A DNA stretch of 38,593 nucleotides from an uncultured Granulosicoccaceae bacterium (GCA_937928685.1 CALGJU010000232.1:1-38593), one strand, 5' to 3'. Positions 1 through 9,623 are shown, counted from the stretch's first letter. Notes: a model not told the origin generated them from the letters alone. A program made the numbers and translations.

Positions 1-102
1 AAGATCGTCGTATTGGTCTTTACGCAAGGCCCACATAAAGGCTGCAAGGCCGATAAGGCCAAGGCACAGTGATATGGGTATTAGAAAAAGAAATTCACGC
101 AT
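1..102 (-). CDS. ccoS: CcoS/FixS-type cbb3 oxidase maturation protein, truncated by the window edge
   Basis: Reverse complement of 1..102 reads MREFLFLIPISLCLGLIGLAAFMWALRKDQYDD..., matching the FixS/CcoS pattern (IPIS...G...F.WA.r..QYDD). Start codon overlaps the ccoI stop (ATGCGTGA). Absent from the ORF track because it is truncated. Confidence 0.85.
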   Translation of the reverse strand, partial: MREFLFLIPISLCLGLIGLAAFMWALRKDQYDDL

Positions 103-2497
103 AGTGACCAACCTTGCCTGTTGCAGCTTTACCCGTAGCCATGGCGGCCGGTGTGAGTGTCTTTGATGAATTCTGGTGTTTTGTATTATTGCTTGCAGAT
201 CGCCATGTGTTAAGACGCAATGCATTGGCCATGACGATAATCGATGAGGCGGACATTGCCAGTGCTGCGACCAGTGGTGTCACCCAACCGCCGATGGCAA
301 GCGGGAGTGCCAATGCATTGTAGAGCAGGGCAATGGCAAGATTTTGTCTGATAGACCGATTGGCCGTGTGCGCTAAACTGAGCGCTTGCTCTACCGCCAC
401 CAGGTTGTTTCTGGTAAATACCAGATCGGCCGAGTTTCTACCCACTTCACTGGCGCTACCTGGTGCCATAGATACATGCGCCGCAGCAAGCGCTGGTGCA
501 TCGTTGAGCCCGTCACCAATCATCATCACCTTATGTCCTGAGGATGCAAGTTCATCTAGATAAGCGACTTTTTCTGCGGGCAAAAGCTCGGCTTTAAAGT
601 GACTAATTGCAAGTTCTGCTACACATGATTCAACCGCATGGGCAGTATCCCCTGAAAGGCAGTGAACGCTAATTCCTTTTGCGCGCAGTGCATTGATAGT
701 TGATGCTGCTTCATCTCGCGGTGAATCTTCGAATAAAAACGTTGCGATTACCTCCCCATTGCGTGTGAGCATTGTTTCTGAGGCTGCTGTTCCTGTTTGA
801 GCAGTGCCGTTATTGTTTGAGTGCGCTATCGATTCATCTATCGATTCATGCAGGGGTTCATGCAACGATTCTGTGGCCCAGGAAGTACGACCGAGTCGGT
901 ACCTGCCATTGTCTATGATCAACTCCAGGCCGAAGCCGGGATATTCGATTGCCGAAGACGGATTTTCCGGCAAGTCTGTATCTATTCGATGGTGAAAAGC
1001 GTTGAGTAGTGCTTGCGAGTAGGGATGTTCTGAAACACAAGCCATTGACGCGGCCATATTAAACGCCTCCGGTTTGATAGTATCAGCGTTAATTAGTTGT
1101 GGTTTACCGTTGGTTAGCGTGCCGGTTTTGTCAAATACAATGGTATCAATCTGTGTCAGTCGCTCAAGTGCAGCACCGTCTTTAACCACTATACCTGCTT
1201 CAAACAAACGCCTGGCTATCACCACCTGAACCATGGGTACCGCAAGGCCCAGGGCACAGGGACAAGTGATAATGAGAACCGCTATAGCGATGGTGACAGA
1301 ATGATGTAAGTCGTTGGTCAGGTAGTACCACGCCAGACAGCTCAATAACGCTGTAAGGTGAACCACAGGGGCGTACCAGGCACTGATTTTATCAGCCAGT
1401 CTTCTGCCTCTGGAGCGGGTGTTTTCTATGTTTTGTATCAGTGCGATCATCTGTGACAGATAAGAATCTTTCACAGCTGCTGTGGATATTGCGTATAGAT
1501 CGGCAGTCAGGTTGCGTGAACCAGCCAGTAGCTTGTCTCCAGCGCCTACGCTGCGCGGCAGGCTTTCACCAGTGACTAAAGCGCAATCAACATCTGATGA
1601 GCCGCGCTCCACAAGACAGTCGACTGCCACGAAGTCACCCGCTGCTATTCGAAGCTTATCTCCAACAGAGACTTCAGACAAAGCGCAATATTTAACACTT
1701 TTATCGTCCTGGACTATCCATGCTCCCAGGGGTTGTAGTTTGGCGAGACCGCCTACGGCATTGCGTGCCCTTTCTCGCATCAGGTGATCGAGCGTGCGCC
1801 CAATCAGTAAAAAAAACACCAGCATCACAGGTGCTTCAAAATAGACAGCCTCTGTTGACTGACGTACGAATGTGTCATAACAACTTAAGCTCAGGGTCAA
1901 CAATATACCAATGGATATCGGTACATCCATATTGGTTGTCCGGTGTCGAAGCGCGCGCCACGCAGAGAGAAAAAACACCTGTCCCGAATAGGCAACCGAT
2001 GGCAGTGCGATCAATGCCGACAGCACATGAAATAAATGTTTAGTTTGTTGCTCTGCGCCGGACCACACAGACACAGAGAGCAACATGATATTACCTGAGG
2101 CAAATGCAGCAACGGCAAGGGCGCGCATCAGGTAGGGGGTGGTGTGATCTTGATTGGCCTGCGTGTTATCAACCATCACCTGTGGAGAGTAGCCGAGTGA
2201 GCGTAGTTTACGCAAAACAAGAGGTGGGGCCTCTTGACTGTTCCAATCAACTGTCACCTGTTTGCTGGTGAGATTGACTCGTACTTTTGTAACGTTTTTA
2301 AGGCTACCAATCTCTTTTTCAATTTGATTAATGCAACCACCACATCGGATGTCAGGCACACTCAACTCACACTGGCGCTGATGTTTATCGAGTGTACGAC
2401 TGGCGAGTAAAAACTCCTGCTCAGCATTTTCAGTGTTCAAGCCCTGATCGGGCAACACATGTACTGCTTCAGCGCCTGATGGCTTAATCCGTTGCAT
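95..2497 (-). CDS. ccoI: CcoI/FixI-type copper-translocating P1B ATPase; start re-set to ATG at 2497 (MQRIKPSGAEAV...) rather than 2668
   Basis: HMA motif CGGCINQIE, CPCALGLAVP, DKTGTLTNG, GDGLNDAPAL; adjacent to ccoS and downstream of ccoNOQP. The 2668 start would overlap the upstream ORF heavily. Confidence 0.9.
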   Translation of the reverse strand: MQRIKPSGAEAVHVLPDQGLNTENAEQEFLLASRTLDKHQRQCELSVPDIRCGGCINQIEKEIGSLKNVTKVRVNLTSKQVTVDWNSQEAPPLVLRKLRSLGYSPQVMVDNTQANQDHTTPYLMRALAVAAFASGNIMLLSVSVWSGAEQQTKHLFHVLSALIALPSVAYSGQVFFLSAWRALRHRTTNMDVPISIGILLTLSLSCYDTFVRQSTEAVYFEAPVMLVFFLLIGRTLDHLMRERARNAVGGLAKLQPLGAWIVQDDKSVKYCALSEVSVGDKLRIAAGDFVAVDCLVERGSSDVDCALVTGESLPRSVGAGDKLLAGSRNLTADLYAISTAAVKDSYLSQMIALIQNIENTRSRGRRLADKISAWYAPVVHLTALLSCLAWYYLTNDLHHSVTIAIAVLIITCPCALGLAVPMVQVVIARRLFEAGIVVKDGAALERLTQIDTIVFDKTGTLTNGKPQLINADTIKPEAFNMAASMACVSEHPYSQALLNAFHHRIDTDLPENPSSAIEYPGFGLELIIDNGRYRLGRTSWATESLHEPLHESIDESIAHSNNNGTAQTGTAASETMLTRNGEVIATFLFEDSPRDEAASTINALRAKGISVHCLSGDTAHAVESCVAELAISHFKAELLPAEKVAYLDELASSGHKVMMIGDGLNDAPALAAAHVSMAPGSASEVGRNSADLVFTRNNLVAVEQALSLAHTANRSIRQNLAIALLYNALALPLAIGGWVTPLVAALAMSASSIIVMANALRLNTWRSASNNTKHQNSSKTLTPAAMATGKAATGKVGHYA

Positions 2498-2505
2498 TGC
2501 AATCC

Positions 2506-3333
2506 TTAATCCGGTATTGCCGGCCCGACAACCGGCGTGCCGGGTTCTTTGCGTATCGCCACATACGCATGCCATGTCGCATGACCTAACACCGGATAGA
2601 CAATGATCATTGCGATAAAGCCGGTGATCACTGTTAAGCCGAACAGGGTCATGACGATAAAGCCCCACATCAACATGACCGGTAAGTTATGCCACACTAA
2701 AACGATGCTGGCCCCCATCGCTGAGAATGCATCGGATTTTTCATTGAGCAGTATGGGAAACGAAAACGCACTGACCGCAAAGCCAAAAGCCGCGAACAGG
2801 CCGCCAACTATCGTGCCCACTAGCAATAGAAGCCAGCCGTCTGTGGTGGCCAGTAAGGTACCAGCCACTTGTTCCAGTCCCGGGAAAGGTCGCATACCGT
2901 AAAACAGTGCATAAAGAAGTACCGCCGTTCTCATCCACATCAGCACCAGCAGGCTCAGTAGAACCCCGACAAACAATACTTGTCCTTTGGATCTGGCTTT
3001 AACAAAAAGCATGTCATAGAAAGACACTGTTTCACCGGATGTAATGCGGCGGCTTTTCTCGTACAAACCGATAGCCAGTGCGGGGCCGATCACAGTAAAT
3101 GCTGACAGCGCCGGAAACATGATGTAGTCCATCTTCAATAGATAGAGCGAACTGACAATGGCGACAGACAGCACAAACACCAACAAACCGTACAGCAAAC
3201 TGGCAACAGGGTTCACTGAGGTGAAATCGCGCCATCCGGCATGTAACCACTGAAAGGCAGTATCAGGAGGCAGGTTATGGTTGAGTTTGAATTGCCGTGG
3301 TATGGCAGGTACTGGCTTGGGAATTGTTGACAT
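2506..3333 (-). CDS. DUF2189-like multi-pass membrane protein in the cco locus
   Basis: 275 aa, several hydrophobic segments, resembles the DUF2189 family (…GWRDF…NP..SL.YG…; FPALSAFTVIGPALAIGLYEKSRR). Confidence 0.75.
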   Translation of the reverse strand: MSTIPKPVPAIPRQFKLNHNLPPDTAFQWLHAGWRDFTSVNPVASLLYGLLVFVLSVAIVSSLYLLKMDYIMFPALSAFTVIGPALAIGLYEKSRRITSGETVSFYDMLFVKARSKGQVLFVGVLLSLLVLMWMRTAVLLYALFYGMRPFPGLEQVAGTLLATTDGWLLLLVGTIVGGLFAAFGFAVSAFSFPILLNEKSDAFSAMGASIVLVWHNLPVMLMWGFIVMTLFGLTVITGFIAMIIVYPVLGHATWHAYVAIRKEPGTPVVGPAIPD

Positions 3334-3365
3334 AGCAGAGTCCTGTCAGTCGCTTTTGAAAAGGA

Positions 3366-3593
3366 TTAGCATGATGATTTTGCAGCGATGTGATTACCTG
3401 TGTCGTTCGCGCTTCCCTTTACATGGGGAACGCAACCAGGTTGGGTGTCGAATGCAATGTAAACCATTTTAATACTGGCATAGGCGAAGATAATCAACGC
3501 TATTGAGGCACCCGAGACTATCCATTTTTTACTGTATAGGCTTTTTGTTAAGGTGCTGTTTGCCGATTGTTTCTCTCCTGATGGGACACTCAT
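3366..3593 (-). CDS. Small single-TM protein downstream of ccoP, unknown function
   Basis: 75 aa, one hydrophobic segment (WIVSGASIALIIFAYASIKMVYIAF) followed by a short Cys/His-containing tail; stop/start overlap with ccoP. Confidence 0.6.
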   Translation of the reverse strand: MSVPSGEKQSANSTLTKSLYSKKWIVSGASIALIIFAYASIKMVYIAFDTQPGCVPHVKGSANDTGNHIAAKSSC

Positions 3594-4489
3594 GGGTTAT
3601 CTCCGACTCCATTCAGTGACAGCACATAGAACGTTAATATTTTACGTTCGCTTAGTGACAGCCTGCTTTCCCACGCCGGCATATGTCCACTGCGGCCGTC
3701 TGTCAGTGTGGCTGTTAATGCAACTGAGTCGCCACCGTAAATCCAATAATCATCGGTCAGATTCGGCGCACCTACCTCAATGTTGCCACTACCGTCTTGT
3801 GCATGACAGCCGGCGCAGTACATAGAATAGGCTGCTTGCCCGGCATTGATATTTTCAGCGGTCGTTGTTGTTTCCGTTGTTGAGCTAGTTTCCGTTGTCG
3901 AGATAGACTGAATATACAAGACAAGACTATCTATCGTTTCAGCACTGAGTACCCCGGACGAGCCGAATGCAGGCATCAATGCTATACGTGTATCGGGATG
4001 GGCACTGTTAATGCCGACCGCCAGCGTCTCTAAAATAGCATTCGGATCTGCACCCCATAGCCAGCTTGTGTCGTTGAGTTTAGGAAAGTACTTGCCGCCA
4101 TCGCCGTTGTTGCCATGGCACATAGCGCAGTTGTCTTCAAATAGAGCCGGGCCGCTTTCACGAACTATGGCCATGAGTTGCGGATTGTCGCGAATAGCAT
4201 CAAAGTCAAGTTGTTCGATCGGGTCTGTCCAACGAGTTTGATTATTATCGCTTTCTATCATTTGCTGCGCGAGGTGCTTTCGTTGATCAAAGCCAAGGGT
4301 GCCTTTTGTGAATGTGTCTCCCAAAGGCCAGGCTGGCATCAAAACCCAGTAACCGATAGCAAACAAAAAAGCAGCTGATAAGCAAGCGATCAGTATTTTT
4401 GGTACCGGGGTGTTGAGTTCTTTAATGCCATTCCATTCGTGGCCCGTTGTCATGTGGCCGGAATATTTGTCTCTCTCACTTACTGACAT
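3590..4489 (-). CDS. ccoP: cbb3-type cytochrome c oxidase subunit III (diheme CcoP)
   Basis: Two CxxCH motifs (CAMCH, CAGCH), N-terminal TM, CcoP motif DGI/EWNGIKELNTPVPK. Confidence 0.95.
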   Translation of the reverse strand: MSVSERDKYSGHMTTGHEWNGIKELNTPVPKILIACLSAAFLFAIGYWVLMPAWPLGDTFTKGTLGFDQRKHLAQQMIESDNNQTRWTDPIEQLDFDAIRDNPQLMAIVRESGPALFEDNCAMCHGNNGDGGKYFPKLNDTSWLWGADPNAILETLAVGINSAHPDTRIALMPAFGSSGVLSAETIDSLVLYIQSISTTETSSTTETTTTAENINAGQAAYSMYCAGCHAQDGSGNIEVGAPNLTDDYWIYGGDSVALTATLTDGRSGHMPAWESRLSLSERKILTFYVLSLNGVGDNP

Positions 4490-4650
4490 GGATGATCCTC
4501 ATCGGTCAGAATACTGGTAGCCGCATCATCAAATTTCTCCTTATTGCCAGGCCAGTAGACGTAGACAATGACAGCGATAGAAAACAATATAAAATAGAAT
4601 AGCCCGCCGGCTTTAGCTATGAGCACCAAGGTGTTATGTAGTGAATCCAT
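4480..4650 (-). CDS. ccoQ: cbb3-type oxidase subunit IV (CcoQ/FixQ)
   Basis: Reverse-strand translation MDSLHNTLVLIAKAGGLFYFILFSIAVIVYVYWPGNKEKFDDAATSILTDEDHPCQ*; typical CcoQ size, TM and YWP..K..FD.AA motif; lies between ccoO and ccoP. Absent from the ORF track (56 aa). Confidence 0.9.
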   Translation of the reverse strand: MDSLHNTLVLIAKAGGLFYFILFSIAVIVYVYWPGNKEKFDDAATSILTDEDHPCQ

Positions 4651-4651
4651 G

Positions 4652-5419
4652 CTAGCTACCCTCTGCTTTTATCGTGTTGTCGTTAGTATCTGTTTGCACA
4701 GATTGCTCACTGTGAGCAATTTCTGTTAATCGACCTAGTATTTGCAGGTAGGCTACCACTGCATCCATTTCTGTTACCCGTTGCGAATCACCATCAAACA
4801 CCCGCACCGAAGTTGCCGGGCCGTAGCGTGCGATCAAACCAGCTACATCATCTGAAGAAGGAGTGGCCTGGGCGACGGCATCCCGGTTCGCGAGGTTGAT
4901 CATAGAGTCTTCATAAGGCACTCCAACCCGACTCATGGCCTTCAGGTTGCCTCGTAGGTCTGTGGTGTTGAGTTCATTTTCCAGTAACCAGCTGTAGGCA
5001 GGCATGATTGATTGCGGTACCACATCACGCGGATTGACAAGATGGCGCGTGTGCCACAGATCAGAGTACTTTTCACCGATACGCGCAAGGTCAGGCCCTG
5101 TTCGTTTAGAGCCCCACAACATCGGGTGATCGTATTGTGATTCAACTGCCCGCGAGTAGGGTCCATAACGATCGACCTCATCCTTAAGCGTTCGAATCAT
5201 TTGTGAGTGGCAAGCGTAGCAGCCCTCACGGATGTAAATGTTCCGCCCTGCGAGCTCCAGCGGTGTGTAGACCCGCATGTCAGGAGCGTGCTCCACGGTG
5301 TCATCGATGGTAAAAAGCGGCGCTATTTCAACCAGGCCGCCAATTGCCGAGACGGCGATGATACCCAGTGCCAGTACAATTGAGTTGCGTTCTATCTTAT
5401 TATGTAACGTGAAAATCAT
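4652..5419 (-). CDS. ccoO: cbb3-type oxidase subunit II (monoheme CcoO)
   Basis: Heme motif REGCYACHSQMIRTL; typical CcoO context YGPYSRAVESQYDHPMLWGSKRTGPDLARIG. Confidence 0.95.
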   Translation of the reverse strand: MIFTLHNKIERNSIVLALGIIAVSAIGGLVEIAPLFTIDDTVEHAPDMRVYTPLELAGRNIYIREGCYACHSQMIRTLKDEVDRYGPYSRAVESQYDHPMLWGSKRTGPDLARIGEKYSDLWHTRHLVNPRDVVPQSIMPAYSWLLENELNTTDLRGNLKAMSRVGVPYEDSMINLANRDAVAQATPSSDDVAGLIARYGPATSVRVFDGDSQRVTEMDAVVAYLQILGRLTEIAHSEQSVQTDTNDNTIKAEGS

Positions 5420-7062
5420 GCTGTGGCTTCTCCGGTGGGAACAGACAATGGGCCAACAGATGCATCGTTAGTTACATTGCGTGCAAGTGGCACATGCCTG
5501 ACCGTCATAACAATGTTATAAAAAGCCAGCGCCGCCCCGACCAGAAAAAGGAACCCTCCGAATGCCCGTGCAACGTAATACGGGTGCATGGCAACGAACG
5601 ATTCAAGAAACGAATAAGTCAATGTTCCGCTTTCATTATAGGTGCGCCACATAATTCCCTGTGTTATTCCAGCATTCCACATTGCGATCAGATAAATGAT
5701 TGTGCCTGCGATAGCGAGCCAGAAGTGTACTTCTATTAATATCAGTGAATACATACGTTCGCGATGCCAGATCCAGGGTACCAGGCTATAAAACGTCCCA
5801 AACACAATAAACGCCACCCAACCCAATACGCCGGCATGCACATGGCCAATCGTCCAGTCGGTGTAATGAGACAGGGAGTTCACCGGGCGTATCGCCATGA
5901 ACGATCCCTCGAAGGTTGATATGCCATAGAATACCGCCGCGACCATCATGAATCGTAAGGTGGCGTCATCACGTACCCTGTGCCATGCACCGTTGAGGGT
6001 CATAAGCGCATTGCCCGCAGAGCCCCAGCTTGGCACTAACAACATGACTGAAAAGGTAACACCCAGTGTTTGCACCCATTGAGGAAGTGCGGTGTAGTGC
6101 AGGTGGTGTGATCCTGCCCACATATACATGAACGTAATACCCCAAAAACTGATGATAGACATTCGGTAGGAATAAATGGGTCGCTCAGCGCGTTTAGGCA
6201 GGTAGTAGTACAGCATGCCAAGAAACCCTGACGTCAGAAAGAACGCGACTGCATTGTGCCCGTACCACCATTGCGTCATCGCATCCTGTACTCCTGAAAA
6301 GAGGGAATAGCTCTTGGATCCCAGGAAGGATACCGGCACTGCGAGGTTGTTGATTATATGCAGCACGGCCACCACAAGAATGAAGGCCAGGTAGTACCAG
6401 TTGGCCACGTATATATGGGGCTCTTGACGACGCGCGAGCGTACGCAAATACAACACCAGATAAGTAACCCATACAATGACAAGCCAGATGTCTGCGTACC
6501 ATTCAGGTTCAGCGTATTCTTTAGATTGGGTAATGCCCAACAGGTAGCCGGTAGCGGCGACTAAACAAAATAAGTTAAAACCCAGTAGCACAAACCAGGG
6601 GCTAAGCTGATCGGGAAGACGGGTTCGACTGGTACGTTGCACCACGTGAAAGGAAGTTGCTATAAGTGCGTTGCCGCCAAAGCCGAAAATCACCCCCGAG
6701 GTATGGACTGGCCTTAAACGTCCGAGACTGGCCCACGCATAGTCAAAAGTGAGCTCCGGATAGGCAAGTAGCAGCGCCACCCAGACACCAACAAACATAC
6801 CGAGCATGGCCCAAATTAATGACAGATAAATACCCGCCTTAATCGGCGCATCATAATAGTAGGTCAGCTCCTCTGCTGTCGCTTCCGGTTGCGAACGAAT
6901 AGAAAACAGAGCGCCGAGCGTTACCAGAGCGGCCGTGACGATCACGGCGCCCTGAAGTTGAAAACCGATGTCGTGGCCGGCGAGTGCCATAATCAGACCG
7001 ACACCTAAAAGGAGTAAAGTGATGCGTGTAGCGAGTGTTCGCTCTGAAAAAGTCATTTGCAT
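5416..7062 (-). CDS. ccoN: cbb3-type oxidase subunit I (CcoN)
   Basis: 548 aa, heme-copper oxidase motifs (RPVHTSGVIFGFGGNALIATSFHVVQRT; WWYGHNAVAFFLT; WAGSHHLHYTALPQW; HVHAGVLGWVAF). Confidence 0.95.
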   Translation of the reverse strand: MQMTFSERTLATRITLLLLGVGLIMALAGHDIGFQLQGAVIVTAALVTLGALFSIRSQPEATAEELTYYYDAPIKAGIYLSLIWAMLGMFVGVWVALLLAYPELTFDYAWASLGRLRPVHTSGVIFGFGGNALIATSFHVVQRTSRTRLPDQLSPWFVLLGFNLFCLVAATGYLLGITQSKEYAEPEWYADIWLVIVWVTYLVLYLRTLARRQEPHIYVANWYYLAFILVVAVLHIINNLAVPVSFLGSKSYSLFSGVQDAMTQWWYGHNAVAFFLTSGFLGMLYYYLPKRAERPIYSYRMSIISFWGITFMYMWAGSHHLHYTALPQWVQTLGVTFSVMLLVPSWGSAGNALMTLNGAWHRVRDDATLRFMMVAAVFYGISTFEGSFMAIRPVNSLSHYTDWTIGHVHAGVLGWVAFIVFGTFYSLVPWIWHRERMYSLILIEVHFWLAIAGTIIYLIAMWNAGITQGIMWRTYNESGTLTYSFLESFVAMHPYYVARAFGGFLFLVGAALAFYNIVMTVRHVPLARNVTNDASVGPLSVPTGEATA

Positions 7063-7136
7063 ATTATTACGGCCAATCTTAAGTTTCGTGCCACTTAGCT
7101 ACGGAGGGCAGCATAAGGCTTTCAGTGGAAATCAAT

Positions 7137-7150
7137 TTGACTTGAATCAA
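7137..7150. promoter_or_regulatory. FNR/Anr-like box TTGACttgaATCAA (1 mismatch)
   Basis: Read directly; divergent ccoN/usp intergenic region. Confidence 0.6.
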
Positions 7151-7172
7151 CTGGTGGTTATTGATGCGTCAA

Positions 7173-7186
7173 TTGATTCTGATCAA
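7173..7186. promoter_or_regulatory. FNR/Anr-like box TTGATtctgATCAA (perfect)
   Basis: Exact match to TTGAT-N4-ATCAA; divergent ccoN/usp intergenic region. Confidence 0.8.
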
Positions 7187-7252
7187 GTTACCAGCGTGAG
7201 TTTAATGAGAAGTTAATTCAAGCACTAAAAAAACCGAATTTCAATTTAATTT

Positions 7253-7266
7253 GTGATTAAAATCAA
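7253..7266. promoter_or_regulatory. FNR/Anr-like half-degenerate box GTGATtaaaATCAA
   Basis: One mismatch; only about 18 bp from the usp ATG, so it may be fortuitous or repressive. Confidence 0.35.
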
Positions 7267-7277
7267 AGGTTAAGGCA

Positions 7278-7703
7278 ATGACTACATACAACAATATACT
7301 GATTCCGGTAGATTTCTCAGAAGCGAGTGCAATGGCTGTAAAAAGAGCGCTTGACAGCGAAATATCCACAGCTACCCAGATAACCTTAGCGCATATCGTC
7401 GACTACATGCCACCGGCCTACGTTAGGCCCGAAATACCAGAGATCTATGCCTCAGAAGATCTCATGAAACAGCGCGCACAGAAGCATCTTGATGAGTTTA
7501 TACAGCAAATCGGCCTCACAGGGTGCAAATCAATTATAGAGTTTGGGCGTGCCAAATCCCGTATATTAAAACTGCTTAGCGAGAACAACTTTGATCTGGT
7601 GATACTTGCCAAGCACAACCGCACTGGCGTTCAGAAGTTACTCGGGTCCGTGAGTAACGCCGTCGCAAACGAAGCGAAGTGTGATGTTTTGATTGTTCAT
7701 TGA
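7278..7703 (+). CDS. Universal stress protein (UspA family)
   Basis: NILIPVDFSEAS...; C-terminal G.V…N.V…A.CDVLIVH. Confidence 0.9.
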   Translation: MTTYNNILIPVDFSEASAMAVKRALDSEISTATQITLAHIVDYMPPAYVRPEIPEIYASEDLMKQRAQKHLDEFIQQIGLTGCKSIIEFGRAKSRILKLLSENNFDLVILAKHNRTGVQKLLGSVSNAVANEAKCDVLIVH

Positions 7704-7752
7704 TAACCTATCAGAGTGTCCACTATATCAATCAAGAAGTCGGGAGAGCTGA

Positions 7753-8154
7753 GTGTTAAGTTACGAAAGAATTCTGGTACCTATTGATTTCACCGAAATA
7801 AGCACTGCAGCTCTTGCTAAGGCAGCACACCACTCCGAAGCCAGTGGCAGCAGACTTTACGTTGCTCACATTGCTGCGCCAACGCCTGTGTTGTCACAAG
7901 TGACACGTGATTCGGTACAACAGGAGATATTGCAGAAAATAGATCAGATGCTTGATGATGCAGAGGTCGGGTATAGCGAGAAAATCGTCGAATTCGGTGA
8001 TACTGTTCCGACCCTTTTAGATATTATTTTAAAACACAAAATTGATCTGGTGGTCATGGGTACTCACCATTTCAACTCAATGGATGAACATAATTCCGTC
8101 ACCAAAGCGATGGGAGAAAATATCGAGTGTGACATTCTGATTCTACATAAATAA
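7753..8154 (+). CDS. Universal stress protein (UspA family), GTG start
   Basis: RILVPIDFTEIS...VVMGTHHF...ECDILILHK. Confidence 0.85.
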   Translation: MLSYERILVPIDFTEISTAALAKAAHHSEASGSRLYVAHIAAPTPVLSQVTRDSVQQEILQKIDQMLDDAEVGYSEKIVEFGDTVPTLLDIILKHKIDLVVMGTHHFNSMDEHNSVTKAMGENIECDILILHK

Positions 8155-8230
8155 GCTTATATGTCAGGTACCCGTTAAGCGAAAACCAATAGATTGGTAT
8201 CAATAACACACCTCAGGTTGCTAATTGATT

Positions 8231-8326
8231 ATGCAAACATCGCTGCCAGTGGTAAGCACCCTACTTGCTATCGCAATTACGGCTCTTTTTTGCTGGCGCA
8301 TTGTAGACAGTTCCCACGACCGTTAG
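8231..8326 (+). CDS. Candidate 31-aa single-TM small protein (speculative)
   Basis: ATG...TAG reading MQTSLPVVSTLLAIAITALFCWRIVDSSHDR*; one hydrophobic segment; no convincing Shine-Dalgarno. Confidence 0.25.
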   Translation: MQTSLPVVSTLLAIAITALFCWRIVDSSHDR

Positions 8327-8332
8327 TGATTG

Positions 8333-8346
8333 TTGACTTCGATCAA
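8333..8346. promoter_or_regulatory. FNR/Anr-like box TTGACttcgATCAA (1 mismatch)
   Basis: Read directly, upstream of the MBL-fold gene. Confidence 0.6.
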
Positions 8347-8402
8347 AGAAATCACCCGGGAAGCTTGTAGATTCGTGATTGCCAATGAACAGGAGCCACA
8401 TC

Positions 8403-9266
8403 ATGAATCCCGTAGTGACAGCGTTTTTCGATGAACCCACCAATACGGTATCCTACGTAGTTCGTGAGCCGGATGGTAATCACTGCGCCATCATTGATTC
8501 AGTGCTTAACTACGATCCCAGCTCGGGTCGTACAAGTACAGATTCAGCCGATAAAATTGTTTCGTATGTACTTGAGAATGGTTTTAAGGTCGATTGGCTA
8601 CTGGAAACACATGCACACGCTGACCATCTGAGTGCGGCACCGTACTTGAAGAAACGCCTGGGCGGAAAAACTGCTATTGGTGAGCATATATGTGAAGTAC
8701 AAAAAACGTTCTCAAAATTGTTTAATTTTGAGAGTGACTTCCCGCCAGACGGGAGTCAATTTGACCACTTATTTGGTGATGCTGAAACCTTTGCGATAGG
8801 CGATCTATCGGTAATTACGATGCATACTCCTGGGCATACTCCCGCTTGTATCTCTTATGTTTCGGGTGATACAGCGTTCGTAGGTGATACCCTGTTTATG
8901 CCTGACTACGGCAGCGCTCGCGCTGATTTCCCCGGTGGGGATGCTACAACATTGTATCAATCTATTCATAAAATACTGACATTACCTGACCACACAAGGC
9001 TCTTTCTGTGTCATGACTATAAAGCCCCTGGCAGAGATGAGTATCAGTGGGAAACCACTGTCGAAGCACAACGGCAAAGCAATATTCATGTCGGTGATAA
9101 CAGCAGTATGGATGAGTTTGTTTCCATGCGTACGGAAAGAGACGCTACCCTTAGCATGCCAGCGCTGCTTCTGCCTGCCGTGCAGGTTAATATTAGAGCA
9201 GGGGAGCTACCACCGGCTGAAGAAAACGGCGTGGCCTATCTAAAAATACCGGTTAACCAGCTCTAA
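8403..9266 (+). CDS. MBL-fold metallohydrolase (Blh/persulfide-dioxygenase-like)
   Basis: THAHADHLSA metal motif, GHTPACISY, GDTLFMPDYGSARADFPGG; start set at 8403 behind an AGGAG. Confidence 0.85.
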   Translation: MNPVVTAFFDEPTNTVSYVVREPDGNHCAIIDSVLNYDPSSGRTSTDSADKIVSYVLENGFKVDWLLETHAHADHLSAAPYLKKRLGGKTAIGEHICEVQKTFSKLFNFESDFPPDGSQFDHLFGDAETFAIGDLSVITMHTPGHTPACISYVSGDTAFVGDTLFMPDYGSARADFPGGDATTLYQSIHKILTLPDHTRLFLCHDYKAPGRDEYQWETTVEAQRQSNIHVGDNSSMDEFVSMRTERDATLSMPALLLPAVQVNIRAGELPPAEENGVAYLKIPVNQL

Positions 9267-9359
9267 CCGAGGCTGTCGAAATAATTCGTTTTATCGCCTT
9301 AATACACTGCATATAAAGACATAACGGCTATTTTTCTGGTCGCCTTGTAAATAGTCATA

Positions 9360-9623
9360 CTAGATGCCCATTTTTCCAAGCGTATCTATGATTTCACGTA
9401 ACGTACCTTCTGCTATCGGGTATCTTTGGGCGAATTCTATTTCCAGCTGTTTTGCCTGATCGATAAGTGTGTGTTTATTATTGTTATCGATACCAGCGCT
9501 GATGTATGGCTCTATGTGACGTTCGAATTCACGTAGTTTTTTGATAGTCGTGTCATCCAGCTGTGCTTTGTCTACTTCCTGCGACAACTGGATGATCAGT
9601 TGCTCTATGTTTTTATTTGTCAT
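9360..9623 (-). CDS. DUF4404-like small protein
   Basis: 87 aa; C-terminal FAQRYPIAEGTLREIIDTLGKMGI resembles DUF4404. Confidence 0.65.
   Translation of the reverse strand: MTNKNIEQLIIQLSQEVDKAQLDDTTIKKLREFERHIEPYISAGIDNNNKHTLIDQAKQLEIEFAQRYPIAEGTLREIIDTLGKMGI

Noticed and set aside
95-2668. Full 857-aa start for ccoI
   Set aside because: The first 57 residues overlap the DUF2189-like gene and look non-homologous; ATG at 2497 is more plausible.
7161-7172. TTGATGCGTCAA palindrome as another FNR box
   Set aside because: 12-nt rather than 14-nt spacing; does not fit TTGAT-N4-ATCAA.
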